Source of the DNA: Anodontia alba
Taxonomy: Eukaryota; Mollusca; Bivalvia; Lucinida; Lucinidae
Assembly: GCA_964016985.1 (NCBI GenBank)
Contig: OZ024827.1
Coordinates: 55,492,137 to 55,556,136, forward strand
Length of the DNA stretch: 64,000 bases
Reading direction: 5' to 3'
Positions within the stretch are counted from its first letter, which is position 1. Each line of letters starts with the position of its first letter. The translations under genes were made by a program, and so were the position numbers. This document shows positions 55,497 through 64,000 of this stretch, piece after piece. Below the pieces are notes generated by a model that saw nothing but the letters and a program-made list of their open reading frames with translations, had not been told where the DNA came from and made no database searches.

Positions 55497-56012
55497 CCGG
55501 CTTCTACCCAACAGCGCCCACTCGGCATTAGTGTGCGGGCAGACAGGATGTGGAAAAACGGCCTTCATCCTGCGTCTGCTCGAGGGCCCCTACAGGGGGA
55601 TGTTTCGACATATTGTGATCCTGTGTCCCACAATAGAGCACAACAAGCAGTGCCCCTGGGTCTTTGTGCTAGACCCTGGAGAGCGCCACCACGACTACCT
55701 ACGGGCCTTCTACCTGGTGTTTAGGGGCGAACCAACACTTTTCATCATCGACGATTTCTCGACGCAGAAGAAAGACATGCTGTCGGAGTTAGCTTTCTCG
55801 GACCGCCACGCATAAGCGTCTGGGTCCTCACCCAGTACAACGCAGTCCTCAAGGACTTCCGTGAGCAAACGCGCTGGGTCTGTTTGTTCCACTGCAAGGA
55901 TCGCGACAGCTTTGAAGACTGCCTGCGGGAGAACGACGTGATATCGACAAGGGAACAGCGGGCGTTGGTGAGGCAGCAGCTAGCCGAGAGAAAACACGCC
56001 AAGATCTGTTGA
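55447..56012 (+). pseudogene. FtsK/HerA-type genome packaging ATPase, one frameshift
   Basis: The first frame (55447-55815) has Walker A GQTGCGKT at residues 31-38 (preceded by HSALVC) and Walker B TLFIIDD at 97-103. A one-base frame change near 55805-55814 leads to the second piece, beginning SVWVLTQYNAVLKDFREQTR, whose LTQ word is the usual sensor position of this ATPase family, and ending in RQQLAERKHAKIC at the TGA 56010-56012. About 190 residues in all, the usual size for the A32-like packaging ATPases of Polintons, virophages and adintoviruses, which pump genome DNA into the capsid. The gene overlaps the end of the capsid gene in another frame. The first ATG or the one at 55468 could be the start. 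Confidence 0.85.
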
Positions 56013-56021
56013 AAACAGATC
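56003..56021. terminator. Perfect 8-bp hairpin at the ATPase stop codon
   Basis: GATCTGTT-GAA-AACAGATC includes the TGA stop. A TATA-like CTTATATAG follows at 56031. It could be a transcription end or processing signal between the two viral genes. Confidence 0.4.
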
Positions 56022-56194
56022 AGCCTGCTACTTATATAGTTGTGTAGCAATGCTTCCTGTTACTGAAGGACTGCTGGTCACCGTGCTTGACAAGTATTTG
56101 GTACAGCTGGTTTTCGTTGCTTGGCAAATCGCACAGTGTCTGCGCCGAGTCGCAGTCCATACATATTAGACGGGCCCGCCGACTCGCAATAGCA

Positions 56195-56822
56195 ATGGAC
56201 TGCGACGGACTGATTGACGAGCTGATGTCAGCTGCAGACCAGCGGCAGGGCGCTGGCGCTGGTCTAGCTGAGGGGGCTCCACAGGCAGCCGCCCCGGCGG
56301 GAGGAACGGCGGCGACGCCAGACGCGCCGCAGGAGGAAGAACGGGTGCAAAAACACCGCAAACGGCTCGCTTCCAGCGCGGCGGGAGGCCAAGCCGGGCA
56401 GTACGGACTGGTGGTCTGTGGGAAAGCATTCACCGCCGATCAAATCGACGCTCTGGACGATACCGAAATCGAAAAGATGTACGCCCGTTACGAAGCCAGG
56501 CTGGGGGCGGCGATGACGAAGACGTTGGGGTCTGCTCTATGCGGGGGTGGTGGCCATGTTCCTCCCGATCGAAAACCAGCCAGGGCTCGCCGTCGACCTC
56601 GAGGGAGATCCCTTTGTCGGACACGCGCTTAGCAGCGCCACCTGCGTGCTATATCACCGTTATGGCATGTTCTTAGCACCGTTAACCGCTGCGCTGACCA
56701 CCTTGAAGCACTGCCAATTTGGACACTGCTGCCCTGTTAGAGTACACGATGGCGGAGATGAAGCAGGAGACGGCGGAGGAACCAGCACAGAGCCCAGTGG
56801 AAAGAGTTACGGAGAAAGTTAA
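56195..56822 (+). pseudogene. Viral island protein of unknown function, one frameshift
   Basis: The ATG at 56195 opens MDCDGLIDELMSAADQRQGA, an Ala/Gly/Pro-rich linker, a basic stretch (QKHRKRLASS), and a compact domain with GLVVCGKAFTADQIDAL and IEKMYARYEARLGAAMTKTL. The frame changes near 56535 into VAMFLPIENQPGLAVDLEG, HALSSATCVLYHRYGMFLA and LTAALTTLKHCQFGHCC (56547-56750). The two parts together look like one helical protein of about 190 residues. No enzyme motif; position after the ATPase is where Polintons carry protease or minor virion genes, but no Cys-His-Glu protease triad is visible. Confidence 0.55.
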
Positions 56823-57036
56823 GAATCCAAAAAAAGTGGCAGCCGGGCGTGCCGGCGCTGCCGCCCGGAAGGCCAAGCAAGAACGACTGCTCGAACAGCT
56901 TCGGGGAGCCAAGGAATCATTTCGTCCCCCCGCCGGCGACGGCACGCCTGCCAATATTCCTCCAAAGGAAGCGGACCACGAACAAGCGGTTTCCCGGCCG
57001 GAACGCCGTGAAGGACTCACTAACTGGACCCCATGA
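56749..57036 (+). CDS. Small basic coiled-coil protein
   Basis: The ATG at 56749 starts a 95-residue frame, MAEMKQETAEEPAQSPVERV..., with a Lys/Ala/Arg-rich central helix (KVKNPKKVAAGRAGAAARKA) and LLEQLRGAKESF, overlapping the end of the previous gene in another frame. The basic Ala-Arg-Lys helix is reminiscent of DNA-condensing core proteins of DNA viruses, an inference from composition only. It ends in a Pro/Glu-rich tail. Confidence 0.5.
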   Translation: MAEMKQETAEEPAQSPVERVTEKVKNPKKVAAGRAGAAARKAKQERLLEQLRGAKESFRPPAGDGTPANIPPKEADHEQAVSRPERREGLTNWTP

Positions 57037-57200
57037 ATCGTTGGGGCTTGTCTTACGGGCGGAGCGCTCGTGTTTCTTTGAAACGCGCAAACGAGAAGTC
57101 CCGCGTCGGTGGCGGCAGGCTCCGTTGACTCCGCGCCCAAGCAGCCTGTGGATAAGCCCCCTCGGCCAGACCGGCAATTAAAGTATAGCCCAGACGATCT
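57037..57200 (+). other. Right edge of the island
   Basis: GC-rich sequence with a basic open stretch (WGLSYGRSARVSLKRANEKS) on the plus strand, possibly the start of another gene that is cut off. From 57180 composition drops to the AT-rich background. No inverted copy of the left edge was seen. Confidence 0.35.
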
Positions 57201-57204
57201 AACT

Positions 57205-57390
57205 GCTATAACGGACCGATGTACGATGCACCAATTACGGACTAATTACGGACTGTTCACGGACAAAGGACTACTCACGGACCAATTAGCGGTTAAGTTT
57301 ACTATATTTTGCAATTAATACAGATTATTCACGAACTACAGACATGGAATTTTTATTGGTCCGTAAGTCCGTGAATGGTCCGTGTTTTGT
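57205..57390. repeat. Cluster of ACGGAC words in both orientations
   Basis: ACGGAC occurs at 57211, 57237, 57248, 57259 and 57277, and the reverse complement GTCCGT at 57359, 57368 and 57379; CACGGACCAAT at 57276 is mirrored by ATTGGTCCGT at 57355. It sits exactly at the right edge of the GC-rich island. Confidence 0.7.
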
Positions 57391-59150
57391 CAACAGGAAA
57401 TGTGTGTTTTCCGTGTTTCAGTAAATTCATGTTGGATCTTGAAGTGCCGAGTAAATAAAATAATTGTCTTCGGCTGACGAATAATTATTTCTAAAAATGT
57501 GGAATGCCACCGAATCAACGGCTATTTTGTGAACTTTTGGAATCAAAGGAAAGTAATCAACTAGAGATAAACCGAAACGGAGAATAACCGAAATCGGACG
57601 TAAAAGAAGTGGATGCAAACCACGGTTGGCGGAACACTCCTCGTCGGTGAAGTAAAATTAATGCCGGATTCATTTGTAAATATACCTGAATTTACTTCAA
57701 TACGTCTATTAGATATTTGTGATACCCAGATATTGCATAGAAGTACATAAAAATAGAGTAAAATCAGTAAAATACAACAAATTTTGGTATAACACCCGCA
57801 TCAAAAATCTTCCTACCCCGCCCCCTCTTCCCCCGTCCCCGCCTCCTCTTCCTCCGTCCCCGCCCCTTTACCCCGTCCCCGCCACCTTTATCCCCGTATC
57901 CCCGTCCCCCAAGTCCACCCTTTCTGCTTGCATTATTTTTTAGTAACTGTGACATCATCGGTGAAATGTTCAAAACATATCAATGTAAACATGCTGAATT
58001 TCAGAATTATTATGAAGTATTTCAACTTTTAGATTTATTTCTTGCAAAGTGTAAAATGAAGGCTTTAATGATATAAAATGTCTGAGTGCTTGAACAGCCT
58101 CTTCAGGTTTGGATCGAAAAACTGAAGGTAGCTCAAATCATTTTGTTTTCAGTCTGATTTTTTCTGCCCTCTTTGAATCCTCTTTCATATTGTTGAACAG
58201 TCTTTGATGTTTTGGCAAGAAAGCGACATTTCAGGGCATATGACTCTTTTGAAAGGTCTAAAATTGTACCAGGATAAAATGCAAAGTGCTTTCGGACAGC
58301 TGACGTGATCCGATTTACCAAGAAACAGACAATTTGGAGGCATAAAGGTAGATATCATTTAAATCGCATTTACCGTAGGAAAACCGTTTTTCCAGTCCTA
58401 CATTGTCCTAAAAACAGTGTTGCCTTTTACCGCTAATTTTATTGTACTTTTATTGCTTTTTCTGTAGCCTACTGGCATAACCATAAATCATAAACATTGC
58501 GGACAAACAGGCTCATCAGTCCAAACGGAAGTGCTTCTCAAAGTCTCGCTAAATATCAGGAGATTTAAACGAGAAAAAGGGACCACGACAGAAAACTACC
58601 TTAGGTAAACACAGTTAAATGCACGTGCATACACATATACGCGTTGTCTTCAGGCGGTCATTTCGCTGTGCCCGTATTAGCAACACGACTTAATGTTGAG
58701 GGTCATCAAGGCCCCTTGTCTCATTCATGCTTTTAGGTGGAGAAAAAGCCACTTGTCCCCCTCGTATATGGGCAAGGCGGATATCCTGATGACATTGGAT
58801 CATTTTAACAAATGTGTGTTCCCCAAATTCCTCAGAGGCTTTATATGAAATTGGATTTGGGTTGACCCAGCGGTTTCTGAGATGTTCGAAGAGTGCGGAC
58901 GACGGAGCCTGCCTATTTAACCAATAGACTTTAGAATACAAATCAAAATGGATTGGTTCACGAATAACAAATTCTGCCCTATTTTATATTGATGAAAACT
59001 TTTCTTAATATAAGTCAACATAGGACATCTTCAAAAACTACAAAAATAAGTTTGAAAAATAATATACTACATATTGTCTTGTAAAATTGTCTTTAATAGA
59101 TTTCATGGCAGCAATCTGATGACAATGTAGTTAAAAGCATACCCACTTGA
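57391..59150. other. AT-rich sequence with a pyrimidine-rich minisatellite
   Basis: 57816-57912 consists of CCCCGTCCCCGCC-like units of irregular length. The 83-residue minus frame at 58690-58941 is not recognised. Otherwise no gene. Confidence 0.45.
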
Positions 59151-59152
59151 TA

Positions 59153-60388
59153 CGAGGATGAGTCAATAAGTAACCAGCCTATCCCATTTCCGATGGACCG
59201 AGACGGTCACGATTTTCATGCTTTGTTTCAATATATGTTCTATACATGGGTACAAAATTGCACGCGTATCGAGTCATTCTTTAATAAGATATTGAATGTC
59301 AAACATGGCTATTGATGCAAAGGCATGCTTTTCATCTAAAGTTGTGTACCGTGCGGTAATTCGGTACTTGTATTTAAAAGGTAAAACAGGCAAGGAAATA
59401 CACGGCGAGTTAGCCGATGTTTATGGGTCTTCTTGCACCATCTTATGCTCAGGTTAAATTCTGGGTAGGGGGATTCAAACGCGGTAGAACGTCTTTAGAA
59501 GATGAAGCCAGGTCTGGACGCCCACTCGATGCCACCGAGAAATGTGTAAGAAAGTTCGGGATCTGGTATACTCAGATAGGCGAATTCACGTGGAAGAAAT
59601 AACGCGGGCATTAGGCATTTCACATGGCAGCGTTTCAACAATCTTACATAATCGTTTAGGTATGCGCAAGCTAACAGCCCGTTGGGTCCCCAGATCCCTT
59701 AGCGATGAGCAAATGGCAACCAGAGCATCAGTATGCAGCGCCTTGTTGAAGCGTTTTAGGTCAAAAGATGATTTTCTTTTGCGTCTGGTGACTGTAGATG
59801 AGACTTGGGTTCATTATTATGAGCCAAAGAATAAAGCTCAGTCGTCAGTGGGTATGGCCTGGGTCCCCGAGGCCAAAGAAGTTCAAGACGCAACTATCTG
59901 CTGGCAAGGTGATGGCCACAGTATTTTGGGACGCAAAATGCATCATTATTTTGGACTTCGTACAATAACTGGAGTGTACTATGCAAACTTGTTAGACCAG
60001 CTGAGAACCGCCATCCGTGAAAAACGCCGAGGTAAACTAAAGGTGTTTTGCTGCAACAGGACAACGCGAGAGTCCACACTTGCAGTGGATGCTGTAGAGC
60101 GAAACGGGTATGAATTAATACCACATCCTGCCTATTCGCCTGACCTAGGTCCTAGCGACTTCTTCCTATTCCCAAACTTGAAAAAGGATATCCGTGGACT
60201 TCATTTCCGGTCTGATGAAGAAATCATGACGGCAGTTGAGGAGTGGGTCAATGGAAAGGACCCTGACTTTTTCAGTTCTGGGCTGATGGCACTTGAACAC
60301 CGTTGGTCTAAGTGCATCACACTAGAGGGCAATTACATCGAAAAAGAAGGTGGATCTCAACCCGAAATAACTTATTGACTCACCCGCG
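59153..60388 (+). mobile_element. mariner-family DNA transposon with TIRs and TA duplication
   Basis: The left end reads CGAGGATGAGTCAATAAGTA and the right end is its imperfect inverted copy (TACTTATTGACTC-like, CACCCGCG), both flanked by TA (59151-59152 and 60389-60390). Length 1236 bp, normal for mariner. A transposase gene fills the centre. Confidence 0.95.
59305..60378 (+). pseudogene. mariner transposase, frameshifted and missing the second catalytic Asp
   Basis: The N-terminal DNA-binding region (RAVIRYLYLKGKTGKEIHGE, frame change near 59440, QVKFWVGGFKRGRTSLEDEA) leads through another frame change near 59550 to the long frame 59542-60378. It shows ALGISHGSVSTILHNRLGM, ARWVPRSLSDEQ, the first catalytic TVDETWVHYYEP and HPAYSPDLGPSDFFLFPNLK with the third Asp. 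The usual QDNARPH-like segment with the second Asp is instead CCNRTTREST, so transposition activity is lost. Cut-and-paste at TA sites is the family function. Confidence 0.93.
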
Positions 60389-60390
60389 TA

Positions 60391-60800
60391 GTTTTAAAGT
60401 TGTTAAATACTGAAACACAAATTTATGAACAAACATGGCACAGAAATTTATGTTGCCATAGCAACAACTATGTCGGATTTATCCCATCAAAGCACATAGT
60501 TTTATTTAATATATTCTATTTACATTGCAATTCTCTTTTTCACCATTTTGATTGTACTGGATAACAATTTAGAAAGAAAAAAAAAACAATGTTAGCCATG
60601 GAAACAAAACAGTTTCCTTTTTTGAAATAATATGTGGTTTTAACTATAATAGGTAAAGTGTTTTGACTGGTTTTAATTTGTTAATTATCAAATATGTGAT
60701 TGTGCGTGAAAAGCAACATTCCCATCACTTAGCACTGTCTTGGCCTGTCAACAAAACACATACACATACACATACAAAAACGTATAAAACACGTATTTTA
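60391..60800. other. AT-rich spacer
   Basis: No gene. A short (CATACA)n run at 60755-60778. Confidence 0.4.
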
Positions 60801-61130
60801 GGTAGCGCGGTAGCTCAGTGCACTGGCCTCAAGAGATAGAGGTACCGGGATAGACCCCAGGCTTAGTCAAGGGAATTTTTGGTGTCCGAACACGCATTCC
60901 TTCATGTCATTTGCAGACATGAAATGAAAACAGTGTGCCGTCCGGATCAGGACGTTAACTGGAGATCCCCTGTGCAGGGAAGTTCACACTATGTGCAGGT
61001 TAAAGAATCATACGGTAATTTCATCCTGCAACCCGGGGGTACAACGTACACCGTCTGTGTCCTCCTAAGAAGCTTAAACGGAATGGAAGGAAGAAAGAAA
61101 GGAAAGAAAGAAAGAAAAAAGAAAGAAAGG
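60801..61130 (+). mobile_element. tRNA-derived SINE (family 4)
   Basis: The head GGTAGCGCGGTAGCTCAGTG has an A box, and ACCGGGATAGACCCC is a B box about 50 bp on. The body of 230 bp contains GTTAACTGGAGATCCCCTGT and GTACACCGTCTGTGTCCTCC, and it ends in an AAAGAAAG-type tail. No clear target duplication was seen. Confidence 0.85.
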
Positions 61131-61383
<253 letters not shown>

Positions 61384-61561
61384 GGTCTCCAATGAGACTC
61401 AAACACAAGTCCGATCGTAGGAGATGCCACTACACCACAGCGGACAGTATTAAGAACTGACCAAAATGAAAACACTTATTGGCTAGATTTTTTCAATGCA
61501 GTTTGAAATAAGTAAATCACCTCTCCCGTCCCCTTCCCCCTCCTCCACCCCCCACCCCCCC

Positions 61562-62262
<701 letters not shown>

Positions 62263-62322
<60 letters not shown>
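62263..62322. repeat. (CT)n microsatellite
   Basis: About 60 bp of CT repeats. Confidence 0.98.
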
Positions 62323-62324
<2 letters not shown>

Positions 62325-62780
62325 ACTTTAGAGCTTGCCACATTCCGGAGTTTGCTATTCAATATTACGGTATCTAATATGAAATTAAGGCATTGCTTTT
62401 TCACGACACAGCATTCTGAACAAATCAGAGAATCTTCAGTTAGAATATTGGATCTCCGTTGTTGTTCTGAATTTCTTTTAAGCACACCCTATTTCGCAAT
62501 TTAAGAGAACTACTTTTGCATTGGTTCAGCGGTGGCCAACCCTCCAGAATTAAGAATCTCCTAGTAATCTGCCTCTTTTGTGTTTTTGAACACCATATTT
62601 CAAAACTTCTCCCTTCCAGTCTTACCAATGTTTTCACGGACTCCATACGACGTTTCAGCTATCTAAAATACTGAGACAAGACGCTGAGCTCAAGCAATGA
62701 AAAAACTATCTCCATCTCCTGGATCATCTTGAATATCTTTAATCTTTAAATATTACCAATAGTCCTGCGGCAGATTGCAG
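62323..62780. other. AT-rich sequence, no gene found
   Basis: Nothing recognised. Confidence 0.4.
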
Positions 62781-62784
62781 CCTT

Positions 62785-63975
62785 GAAACGCCATTCTGCC
62801 ACTTCATTTCTGCAATAACAACTATATCCGGAGTAAAACAATAAACGTCATTCTGTTACTTAATTTCTGCAATTACAACTTTATCCTGAGTAAAACAGCA
62901 ACTACAGCTGTATCCTGATGTAAAACAGTAATTACAACTGTATCCTGAGTAAATCAGTGCCATTATGTCACTTAATTTCTGCAATTACAACTGTATCCTT
63001 AGTAAAACAGCAATGACAGCTGTATCATTAGTACAACAGTAAACGCCGTTCTGCCACTTAATTTCTCTAATTATAACTGTATCCAGAATAAAACAGCAAT
63101 TACAACTCTACACTGAGTAAAACAGCAACTACAACTGTATCCTGATGTAAATGAGCAATTACAACTGTATCCTGAGTAAAACAGTAAACGCCATTCCTCC
63201 ACTTAATTTTTGCAATTACAACTGTATATTGAGTAAGCCAACAATTACCTGAGTGAAAAAGCAACTACAACTGTATCCTGATGTAAAACAGCTATTACAA
63301 CTGTATTCTGAGTAAAACAGTAATTATAACTGTATCCTGAGTAAAACAGTAAACGCCACTTATTTTCTGCAATTACAACAGTATCCTATTTAAAAAAAAC
63401 AAACAATTACCCATGTATCCTGTAACTGTATCCTGATGTAAATAAGCAGTTACAACTATATCCCGAGTAAAACAGTATACGCCATTCTGCCATTTATTCT
63501 CTGCAATTATAACGTATGCTGAGTAAAACAGTAAACGCCATTCTGCCACTTTATTTCTGCATTTACAACCGTATCCTGAGTAAAACTACAAATACAACTG
63601 TTTCCGAGTAAAATAGAAACTACAACTGTATCCTGATGAAAAACAGCAATGACAACTGTATCCTGAGTAAAACAACAATTACAACTGTATCCTGAGTAAA
63701 ACAACAATTACAACAGTATCCTGAGTAAAACAACAATTACAACTGTATCCTGAGTAAAACAACAATTGCAACTGTATCCTCATGTAAAAAAGCAACTACA
63801 ACTGCATCCTGAGTAAAACAGCAATTGCAACTGTATCCTGAGTAAAACAACAATTACAACTGTATCCTCATGTAAAAAAGCAATTACAACTGTACCCTGA
63901 GTAAAGCAGTAAACGCCATTCTGCCACTTAATTTCTGCAATTACAACTGTATCCTGAATAAAACAGTAAAAAGTT
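62785..63975. repeat. 28-bp minisatellite with a longer interspersed unit
   Basis: The core GCAATTACAACTGTATCCTG then AGTAAAACA occurs some 30 times with variants (AACTACAACTG, GATGTAAAA). At several points a longer unit, GTAAACGCCATTCTGCCACT then TAATTTCT, is inserted before the core (for example at 63040, 63185, 63345, 63530 and 63908), giving a higher-order pattern. The array stops about 25 bp before the window end. Confidence 0.93.
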
Positions 63976-64000
63976 GAGACGAAATTGATTTGAACCGATT

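Larger units (their letters stand above)
46795..57200. mobile_element. Endogenous adinto/Polinton-like DNA virus island, partial
   Basis: A GC-rich, intron-free block with at least ten tightly packed ORFs on both strands, contrasting with AT-rich flanks. The packaging ATPase is clear, the capsid protein likely, and the remaining genes have the size and membrane/coiled-coil style of virion proteins. Order, left to right: Bcl-2-like (-), Pol III-like unit, 182-aa membrane protein (-), 181-aa (-), 99-aa (-), 229-aa (-), 407-aa (+), coiled-coil membrane protein (-), triplicated divergent promoter, capsid (+), ATPase (+), two small genes (+). Protein-primed polymerase, integrase, protease and terminal repeats are not seen, so either it is a fragment or the missing part is elsewhere. 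Assignment to a named virus family is inference. Confidence 0.72.

Noticed and set aside
56195..56822. Adenain-type protease
   Set aside because: Position would fit, but no His, Glu/Asp, Cys triad is recognisable.
46795..57200. Terminal inverted repeats of the viral island
   Set aside because: I compared the left and right edges by eye and found no inverted match; none is claimed.
58690..58941. 83-residue minus-strand frame
   Set aside because: Coding-like composition but no recognisable domain or neighbours; not reported as a gene.

Overview
The window is a transposon- and repeat-dense stretch of an animal genome. I see no host gene with exons. AT-rich background, abundant AGGTCAAGGTCA-type satellite units, GCGTTGGCGTTGGC-type dispersed repeats, tRNA-derived SINEs, Mag/K02A2.6-like and other Ty3/Gypsy elements, a CR1-like LINE with a 2A peptide and a mariner all suggest a lophotrochozoan, most likely a bivalve mollusc. 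That identification is an inference from repeat style, not from a marker gene.

Layout. 1-9.0 kb: internal region (gag, protease, RT, RNase H, integrase, plus an extra downstream ORF with zinc fingers and a charged coiled coil) of a decayed Ty3/Gypsy element whose 5' end lies outside the window; 9.0-10.7 kb is its likely 3' UTR/LTR with a TATA box. 11.4-13.5 kb: a second, unrelated Gypsy element on the minus strand (gag, zinc knuckles, protease end, half an RT) with a recognisable primer binding site and LTR edge, broken by a small LTR-like insert. 15.2-16.6 kb: a third Gypsy fragment (integrase). 17-25 kb: satellites, microsatellites, SINEs and a 51-bp minisatellite. 25.5-36.1 kb: a satellite that received a SINE, which was then split by about 9.6 kb of further insertions, including a plus-strand CR1-like LINE and a minus-strand ORF1/EN/RT LINE; the latter received a SINE of its own with a perfect 13-bp target duplication. 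36-46.7 kb: gene-free repeats, poly-T tracts and a near-perfect 170-bp palindrome.

46.8-57.2 kb is the remarkable part: a visibly GC-rich, tightly packed, intron-free island whose genes look like the virion module of an adintovirus/Polinton-type double-stranded DNA virus or a close relative. It holds an FtsK/HerA-type packaging ATPase with clear Walker A and B motifs, a broken gene upstream of it that fits a double jelly-roll capsid protein, several abutting genes for likely minor structural and membrane proteins, and a Bcl-2-like apoptosis regulator with BH1, BH2 and a C-terminal membrane anchor. A 494-bp unit containing a divergent promoter and both gene starts is repeated three times between the capsid gene and a coiled-coil membrane protein gene. 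A possible RNA polymerase III unit (A box, B box, T8) with pseudoknot-like pairing lies between the Bcl-2-like gene and the next gene. DNA polymerase B, integrase and protease genes were not found, and many genes carry single frameshifts, so this is an endogenised, partly decayed copy.

57.2-64 kb: AT-rich sequence, an almost complete mariner copy with TIRs and TA duplications but a damaged transposase, one more SINE, three dinucleotide microsatellites and a 28-bp-type minisatellite that runs nearly to the window end.
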